Below are positions 57,701 through 64,000 of a stretch of 64,000 nt of DNA, piece after piece. Position numbers and translations under genes: made by a program. The notes under the pieces were generated by a model. The model worked only from the letters and a program-made list of their open reading frames with translations. It did no database searches and was not told where the DNA came from. This stretch comes from Oxytricha trifallax (taxonomy: Eukaryota; Ciliophora; Spirotrichea; Sporadotrichida; Oxytrichidae): positions 38,768 through 102,767 of the forward strand of contig ARYC01017977.1 in assembly GCA_000711775.1 (NCBI GenBank), in the 5' to 3' direction. Positions within the stretch are counted from its first letter, which is position 1; every line of letters begins with the position of its first letter.

Positions 57701-60626
57701 AATTCCTGAACATTTCTGATTTTTAGCAAACCTAAACAGATTTGCTTGAATGCTAAAATGACTAGCTTGTGATAAACCAATGCCACATTAATGACACCAT
57801 ATTTATTAGCTCACACTCCATCGATGAATTTATCATGGGAAAAGCGAATCCGTTTGGATTCAAAGTTTAAATTGATCTTAAGAATTGCATAGTCAGGCAT
57901 TTTGATGCAGGATCGAAGCTAATATGTGAATATTAAACATTAATATAAAATTTAATTTCCAAAGGTGCCGATATAAAGCAATCATAAATTATCCAATGGT
58001 TTACTATTAAATGCCTTTAAGCTTCTAGGAATATTTTATCAATACCCTCAATCTTGATGAATTATAATTTACATTTAAAATATTTTTAATTTAATGAGTT
58101 TCAGCAAAGAGAATTTATAAACAGTCTATAGCCAAACTAATTATTTACCTACTTCGGCAGAAAAAGTATGCTTGACATTATGCATAAATTACCAATAAGT
58201 TCAATTCAATTGATTATCAATAGAATGATGGAATTTGATGAATTCAAATATCCACTAGTGCTCTTTGATAGAATGCAAAGTAAAGATACTTCTCTCGATA
58301 TTGCTATCAAAGAAAAAGATATTCAAAGAATTGTAGGGAAGTTAAAATAATTATTGACTATTTTTAAAATACTTTTAAAGTAAAAAGATGATCAATTTAG
58401 TTTAGTATTACCTAAGTTAAAAATTCATGAACTTTATATCCCTATAAGAATCTAAATTTATCTCAGTTTAATTATGAAAAATCACGATAACCCAGTATTC
58501 AACTTCGTACTTGATAGAAACCTCAATTCCCTTCTGAAGATTCAAACAAATCTTAGAGAATACTTCGAAAGCTAACTTTGCTTCGTGTCTGTCGATATTA
58601 AACAAAATTTCTCTAGTTCTGAAGACACGATTATCACTGCGGATTTTGATCAAAATTTAAATATATTGGAAATAATGGAAGACTATGAAAATATTATGAA
58701 GTTAGACGAATAGGAAGCAGATAGTGACGAGGATACTAGAAATATTCTTACTCAAAATTATGTCATTAATATTTAAAAAGCTATAATTTTATGAACAAAG
58801 ATATAGAGATAAATTCAATTTAGATGTATTAAACAGAGCTAGGTTATGGTATTTATATTTTTTTAAGTTAACATGTACAACTTTAATTCTTAATTTCGTT
58901 TATTCCTGAGACAATCAGAGACTTGGAGTTCATTGAAAACTTGACAAACTATGACAACATAGAAATCTTCGAAACTACTCTTATTCAATCAGTTATTGAC
59001 TACAAATGGAGAAAATATACAAAGAGCTATTTTAAACTTCACTTCGCATACTTCTTAGTATTCATAATTAATTAAACTAAACATAAGTACAATTATATAC
59101 TTTAAAGATTAAAAATTAAATAAAATCGAATATGAACAAGCAAAAATAAATTTTCAATTTTTATGATATAGTTTAAATACTGATTTTTATTGAATTAAGT
59201 ATGCATGTTTTAGGGTCAAAAAAATATAATATATAGGAAAGATACTTAATTAGATTTGTAAATTAAACTTTGTTATAATATCTAAATTAACTTTAAAGAA
59301 TTTTCAATTGTTTGTAATGATTCCTTACACTTATTATCTTTGATATTTACTTCTTTGTAATCTAGAGAAATCCAAAAGAAGAGGAGAAAGAATTTAAGCA
59401 TGACTTAGTTTCCCAGTATATAATTAAGGGGGGATGTTGGATCTACATATTATTCCTGACTCTATATGAGGGAAAAAGTATGATTTTATAGGGGCGAAGA
59501 ACTATCTCAGTGAATTCTTCAATTATGGAGATCTCGCTATTATAGCTACTTATATGTTAACTTCTATCTTGGACATTATGGATACTGTTCCCGTGAATAT
59601 TTCAATTCTCTATTCCATTTTGCTCATTTTGAGTTTTATCAAATTGACAGCATATTTGAGATTGTACAAGGGATTTAGTTTCTTGGTTTCAATGATTGAG
59701 GCTGTGTTCTTAGATCTCAAATTCTTTATAGCTTTGTATTCTATGGTCTTGGCACTATATGCCATGATTTTTACTTTGCTTTTGGCTAAGCCTGGAGAGG
59801 TGCCTGAAGAATATTAAGGTATAGGCCTCATTGGTTTCTTCGTCATGTCTTTTAGAACTTCAATGGGCGACTTCTAAGTTGATGATTATAACACTTTGTC
59901 AAAATCTGGAATTATCTTCGCTTGGATCATATGGCTAACTGGAGTGCTATTTTTGAACATTATTTTGCTTAATTTCATCATCGCAGTTATCTCAGAATCT
60001 TATGAAAAAGTCATGTAGAAAATGGTTGCTTAATCATACTTGCAGCAAGCTATGCTAATTAAAGAGAGAGAAATGCACTTTAGTGAGAAGCAAAAATAAT
60101 CATTCAAGTATTTCCCAAGATTTTTAATACTTAGAAGACCTGTTCAACAGGATTCATAGGAAAATAACGAATGGTAAGGCTTTATTAAGGATATTAAGAG
60201 GACTATTCAATAAATGAGCTAATTAATTAAGTTCAAGAATTTATTTAAATGCTTCAAGATTTTACTCTGTATTTCACTTATTAAATTTTTCTTGTGATTC
60301 TTAAGTAGCAGTTAGGCATCAATTAAAAATTAGATCAATCCCAAAGTAGACTTCTTCGTGACATAAAATCAGAGAATTTCAAATAGCAAATTGAATTTAG
60401 TGAACTTAAGAAACAAATAGAGGAATTTAAACTAATCACAAAAGAACTTCTCAAGTAGAATATTTAGTCACCTCAAGTTTAAACATAGGAAAATATTATG
60501 TCAAATTCATAAAACTTGAACACCTAAGAATTCTTGGAGAAAGTTAAATCTGAGATAAGCTTGGAAATTAAAAACTAACTCAGCGAGTTCTTAGAGGAAA
60601 TTAAAAAGCAAAAAGCTGACGAGTGA
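51737..60626 (+). CDS. Very large gene: signal peptide, repeat-rich ectodomain and TRP-like cation channel
   Basis: Starts MKKLIIALYLSTIYGYYG (signal peptide). For about 6.5 kb, MDS-like blocks alternate with AT-rich IESs; the blocks have propeller-like short strands (VVTDDGSSYLVNL; SNGYIYFLNESTVSKVDD). From 58168 there is an ankyrin-like linker, and 59400-60010 codes hydrophobic segments, a pore-like MSFRTSMGDF and LTGVLFLNIILLNFIIAVIS, the S6-type end of TRP/polycystin channels. A Gln/Glu/Lys coiled coil closes it at TGA 60624-60626. Resolved IESs: 51945-52014 (TTATATT), 52524-52616 (ATCAAAGATT), 53631-54451 (AAAGCTA), 55004-55624 (ATTAGAAA); many more remain unplaced. Two adjacent genes rather than one cannot be fully excluded, but no TGA plus new ATG context marks a border. 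Confidence 0.6.
52524..52616 (+). repeat. IES that is a copy (C) of the dispersed germline repeat
   Basis: Bounded by the pointer ATCAAAGATT (52514-52523 and 52607-52616). Its body carries CTGGCTGAATTCCCAGTA, AAATTTCCATACAGCATTA and (AAT)n, the same series as copies A (16509) and B (50208). Removing 93 bp joins LVKIKD to CKLITYASYS in frame. Confidence 0.7.
53624..54451. mobile_element. Large inverted-repeat element acting as an 821-bp IES
   Basis: Arms 53624-53968 and 54089-54436, about 345 bp each and nearly identical in reverse complement, around a loop of about 120 bp. The pointer AAAGCTA stands at 53624-53630 and 54445-54451, and removal of 53631-54451 joins EKITQQS to YIQEDNEIF in frame. 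The arms are less AT-rich than ordinary IESs and contain a short frame EVTGAAPEEQRVLTT that resembles a piece of a ubiquitin-like fold, broken by TGA on both sides. No transposase. Confidence 0.8.
55004..55624. mobile_element. Near-perfect palindromic element acting as a 621-bp IES
   Basis: Ends GGCTATGGGGAAGCATCCTC and its reverse complement; arms about 55004-55266 and 55349-55616 with a loop of about 80 bp. A run of 9-10 C (left) and 9 G (right) lies just inside the ends. Flanked by ATTAGAAA at 54996-55003 and 55617-55624, an 8-bp direct repeat that also serves as the pointer: removal joins AHELE to NIHLGNLKPVY in frame. This is what a recently inserted MITE with an 8-bp target duplication would look like. 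Confidence 0.85.
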
Positions 60627-61100
60627 ATTCAGTATTTTTAAAAAGTTATTTAGATATAAGAACTATAAGAATCCAAGTTGCTTAAAATAATAAATTTAGA
60701 TTTCATTATATAAGTTATTATTTTTTATAATTTTGATTAAAAAATAATTCAGTCAAACTTTCAAATAAGAATTAATATAGATAAAAATTGAAATATTAAA
60801 TCCAGATATAATTCAGTAGGTAAATTAAATACTCAGTCCAACTGTGACTTGCAGTCCAATTTATAACGATGGTTTAATATTTAATTAATCAAATTATTTA
60901 ATTTAGTTAATTAATACTAGATAACTGTTAGTTATTTTTTAATTTACGGGCATTTTTAAAGTGGTATTTCTTAAATTTAAATAATAAATTCAGGATTTAA
61001 ATCCCAAATCTTTTAATTTAATAGCAGTGTCTACTTTATATCTAGATCTTTTTCCCCATTATATTATATATATATATTATTAATTAAAAAGTTAATTAAT
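60627..61100. other. AT-rich intergenic spacer
   Basis: About 470 bp. A short TA run at 61066-61078. No gene seen. Confidence 0.45.
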
Positions 61101-62641
61101 ATGCTAGGAGTACTACATCAGGATTTTGAGTCGATATTAGGCTCACTTACACTACTTTATGAAGACACTAACAGTAGGATTTAGGCTGATGATTACTCTC
61201 TAACTTTGATTCTAGTCGGAATCTACTTGACTATGCGGCTTGTAGCTTACTATTAAACAGAAAATATTTAGTTCTACCATTCCAAAACAAGCAAGAGAAT
61301 GAATGATTTCCTACAAAAAACTAAAATTAGGGAGCATAAATACACTCCACATTGGGTCACTCTGAATGGAGCCATTTAATGTAATTATGTTCATTGCTGT
61401 AGAGATAATATTAAAGCTAGTCTACCCAATTAAATACGAAAGAGAGATGTTTTAGCTTTCAGACGGAGGCACAATCGCTATAGATTGGGTTATAGATCAC
61501 GAGGGTGGCAAACCGAAGAGATTATCACAAAGACCTATTATATGTTTAATGTCTGGTCTCTCTGGCGGTAACGACAACCTATATCTTTACTCAATGATGA
61601 AGGAGGCTTAGAAAGTTGGCTACAAATGTGTTGTAATTAACTATCGAGGCACTGCAGGAGTCAAGATTACATCTAGAAAGCTCTATTGGATGAATGGTTG
61701 GAGAGACCTCAAAGAGCCCATTGATTATAAATTATGTTTTGAATTTTATTCTATATAATATGTGTATTTACTTTACATTCATAGCTAATACTGCAGTGGA
61801 GATGACGTGTAATCAAGAAATTTATATGCTTATGCAGTTAATACCTCAAATATTCGTGATTTTACTATAATAAAAAATGATAACTAGAAAAATTTATGTG
61901 TAGTAAATAAATATAAATAAAAGATTTACTAAATAAAATTAAAGTTTTACTAGCCTAAGAATTGCCGAAAAAATTTAAAATTATGCCATAATATTAAAAA
62001 TTTTCTTGAGATTTATAGTAAGCCTTGGTGGTGGAATGTTAACTCTATATCTTTGCAATGAAGGAGATAAGACACCATTAAGCGGAGCCATATCATACGG
62101 CATGCCACACAATTTGAAAAACAATGTTTCCTTTTTCAGAAGAAACTGCTTTGGATTTTTTGATTTCTCAATGGGTCTCCTTTACTCGCTAGTTTTACAG
62201 CATGAACTTATGCCAGAGTTGAAAAAGTATATCTCCGAGGAAACTTACAATGACCTTTAGATTAAGATTAAGTAGAATAGATTTAGCTTGATGGATATGG
62301 ATTAGCAAGTCATGATTCCATACATGGTAGGAAATAATGATTTAGACAAGTACTATGAAGAGACTTCGGCCTAAGGAAAATTACACAAAATTAAGGTCCC
62401 AACATTCTTCATGGGCGCACTTGACGATCCATGCATTAACGAGACAACTTATCCTTTCAAAGAATTTGAAAATAATGAAAACATTATCGCTGGATTCACA
62501 AAGAGAGGAGGGCATGCCAGTCATTTCACTGGAGGTTTTAGACCAGTGTCTTGGTACCCTGCCCCACTTCTAGAATTTTTTGAATTTCTTGAAAATGAAA
62601 AGAGAGCAGCAAAAAATCTGACTCCTTCTTGTCAAAAATGA
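61101..62641 (+). CDS. Alpha/beta hydrolase of the ABHD1/3 (YheT/EMB8) type
   Basis: 429 residues, TGA 62639-62641. One N-terminal membrane helix (SLTLILVGIYLTMRLVAYY), the family block HKYTPHWVTLNGAIQQI, the core DGGTIAIDWV, GLSGGNDNLYL and NYRGTAGVKITSRKLY, the nucleophile elbow YAVSLGGGMLTLYL, and the late GALDDPCIN (Asp) and RGGHASHF (His) motifs of the triad. The elbow has Ala where the usual GxSxG has Gly. Likely a membrane-bound lipase or phospholipase. A 22-nt GT..AG intron (61381-61402) and two IESs: 61728-61775 (TTA) and 61839-62019 (AGT). The total is 430 codons exactly. Confidence 0.85.
61381..61402 (+). other. 22-nt spliceosomal intron
   Basis: GTAATTATGT..GCTGTAG. Removing it changes NGAIQCNYVH (wrong frame downstream) to NGAIQQIILKLVYPIKYER, which matches the hydrolase family. 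It has no flanking direct repeat of useful length, so I favour an intron over an IES. Confidence 0.65.
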
Positions 62642-63184
62642 ATAACGAGAATAGAATTATTCTAATAACTGATCAACCTTAGAAGTAATAGTTAAATAAG
62701 AAATATAGCTTAATGAACTAATAATCTCATAGAGTTAGGCATTAGCACTTAATAATCATAAAATTAATATAAAGAGTTAGTAGATGAAAGTTTTCTAAGA
62801 ATTAGAGATCTGAAACTTCTCATTTATTTATGGATTCTTAAACATAAGTAATATATTAATAGATAGTAAAAACATATATATTTTAATATTTGAATCTTAA
62901 ATGTAAAAACATAGAGCCAAAGTAGTAATCGAAATATCATAAAGATTTAAGATTATACTAATGAAAGGACTAGAAATTAATTAAATTGTAATATTATATT
63001 ATAAAATATAAAAATGACAAACAGGCTTATGAACTCTTTGTTCAATTTTGTCTCAAATTTCCACATGTAAATAAATTTCATATTTTTTATACTTGATAGA
63101 GTGAGATTTAATGCTAGAGTTGATCAAATAAAAATTAAATATATTTCTATGTCTAATTTTTAATAAAATATCTTTTCTAATTAA
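62642..63184. other. AT-rich intergenic spacer
   Basis: About 540 bp. No gene, repeat or RNA seen. Confidence 0.45.
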
Positions 63185-63972
63185 ATGCTCTCACCTCAAG
63201 GAGCTCAAAGACTTATGGCCAAAGAACTCAAGCAAAGAGAGTAAGTCATAGTTACTTTATTTTTATTGCCATAATATAATAAATTTATCCAGAAAATGAT
63301 TCCTGAACATATACTTCAAAACACTAATCTCTCTGCAATAATGACTTCATTTATTATATTACTTAAATCTAATTACTTATTTTATAGAGCTTTGAGAGAA
63401 AGAAGATACAAGCATGAAATCCTTGAGATTGAGACTAACGATATCTTAGATCGCGCTTTAGTTAAGGCCAAGGCAAACAAAGAACTGGGAGCAATTGATG
63501 CTCCAACTTATCATGAGATTGTTGACAAAGTGACCTCATTGAAGAAACTCAAGTTCACTTTTGACTACGAGGACTGGAAGGACAAGGACATGCTTGAATG
63601 GATGAAATACAAAGTTGCTGCTGAAGTCGGTGGTGATGAGTAAGTACAACCACTAAAATATTAATAATGATGTAGATTTAGGGGTCTCATTAAAAATTTT
63701 AAATGAAGGGGGTTAAAACTTGGCTTTTTATTAATTAATGCCCCTTTGATAAATAAAAGTTTACAACCAACAATCGAATTCGAACACTAAAACATAATAA
63801 ATTCCAAAATAAAATCATCAAATGGAAATTAAATTTTGATTGTAGGGAGATCGCTGCTTTCGAAAGATTCGAGAAGATTAAGCTTGACCAGAAAGGTGAG
63901 AATGGATACAGATTATGGAGAGAATAAATTGAGAGAGACCCACAAGCACAAAGATTTATTCCATATATGTGA
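63185..63972 (+). CDS. Small conserved-looking charged protein
   Basis: 144 residues, TGA 63970-63972. Reads MLSPQGAQRLMAKELKQREA, then a Lys/Glu-rich helical middle (EILEIETNDILDRALVKA), a segment FTFDYEDWKDKDMLEWMKY and a C-terminus ERDPQAQRFIPYM. Two interruptions with GT..AG ends, 63241-63387 (147 nt) and 63640-63845 (206 nt), both beginning GTAAGT; I call them introns. The codon usage in the exons is less AT-rich than in neighbours, as in highly expressed genes. Family not recognised. Confidence 0.65.
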
Positions 63973-64000
63973 AGATCAAAAGAAGCAAATGCAATTTAAA

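Noticed and set aside
63296-63386. N-terminal part of an ORF starting MIPEHILQNTN.
   Set aside because: It lies in the 147-nt intron of the last gene; the upstream ATG at 63185 joined through GTAAGT..TTATAG gives a better N-terminus.
1-64000. Bacterial-style features: operons, ribosome binding sites, CRISPR arrays, integrons.
   Set aside because: Genetic code, introns, IESs and gene families are those of a ciliate nucleus; no direct-repeat/spacer array or Shine-Dalgarno pattern is present.

Overview
The window reads as germline (micronuclear) DNA of a hypotrich/spirotrich ciliate of the Oxytricha-Stylonychia type. Four things show this. (1) Genes read through TAA and TAG as glutamine and stop only at TGA; the CFAP20 gene at 8392-9087 is the cleanest case. 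(2) Non-coding DNA is very AT-rich and introns are very short (22-80 nt mostly, GT..AG). (3) Most genes are cut into macronuclear-destined segments (MDSs) by internal eliminated sequences (IESs), each flanked by a direct repeat ('pointer') of 2-14 bp. Removing one pointer plus the IES restores the frame, and for most genes the final length then comes out as an exact multiple of three. (4) Three genes are scrambled: MDSs are permuted, nested in another IES, or inverted. I cannot name the species.

Layout. 1-9.1 kb: a phosphatase-superfamily gene running off the left edge, a small secreted protein, an F-box protein, a GAF/coiled-coil protein, an unknown protein, a C2-domain membrane protein, and CFAP20. 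9.1-24.7 kb: mitochondrial carrier, sperm-tail PG-rich repeat protein, two-helix membrane protein, divergent tubulin, P-loop protein, a 1,504-residue leucine-rich-repeat protein and an EF-hand-like protein. 24.7-34.6 kb: a permuted CDC20/Cdh1 gene, then two VWA-domain paralogues; the first has its 5'-most MDS nested in one of its own later IESs. 35-43.1 kb: two long low-complexity proteins, an orphan coding segment, and a B-box/coiled-coil/Gln-rich protein on the minus strand. 43.1-49.9 kb: a terminal-inverted-repeat element exactly at a start codon, a beta-propeller-like protein, a scrambled and partly inverted class III aminotransferase whose MDSs include pieces of 30 and 25 bp, a coiled-coil protein, a GC-rich island and a small protein. 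50-60.6 kb: a small gene and a very long gene joining an extracellular repeat region to a TRP-like channel, interrupted by two large palindromic IESs. 61-64 kb: an alpha/beta hydrolase and a small conserved protein.

Neighbouring genes here are not operons: in these ciliates each gene normally ends up on its own small chromosome, so adjacency says little about shared function. Several products fit cilia or the cytoskeleton (CFAP20, PG-rich repeat protein, tubulin). Repeats worth noting are two related palindromic MITE-like elements (28351-28773, 34603-35001), two other large palindromes that behave as IESs (53624-54451, 55004-55624), a 440-bp inverted-repeat element (43136-43575) and a roughly 60-bp dispersed repeat with three copies, one of which is an IES. 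Coordinates of IESs follow the convention that one pointer copy is kept. All pointer calls are by eye; the very short ones (2-3 bp) can be placed in more than one way.
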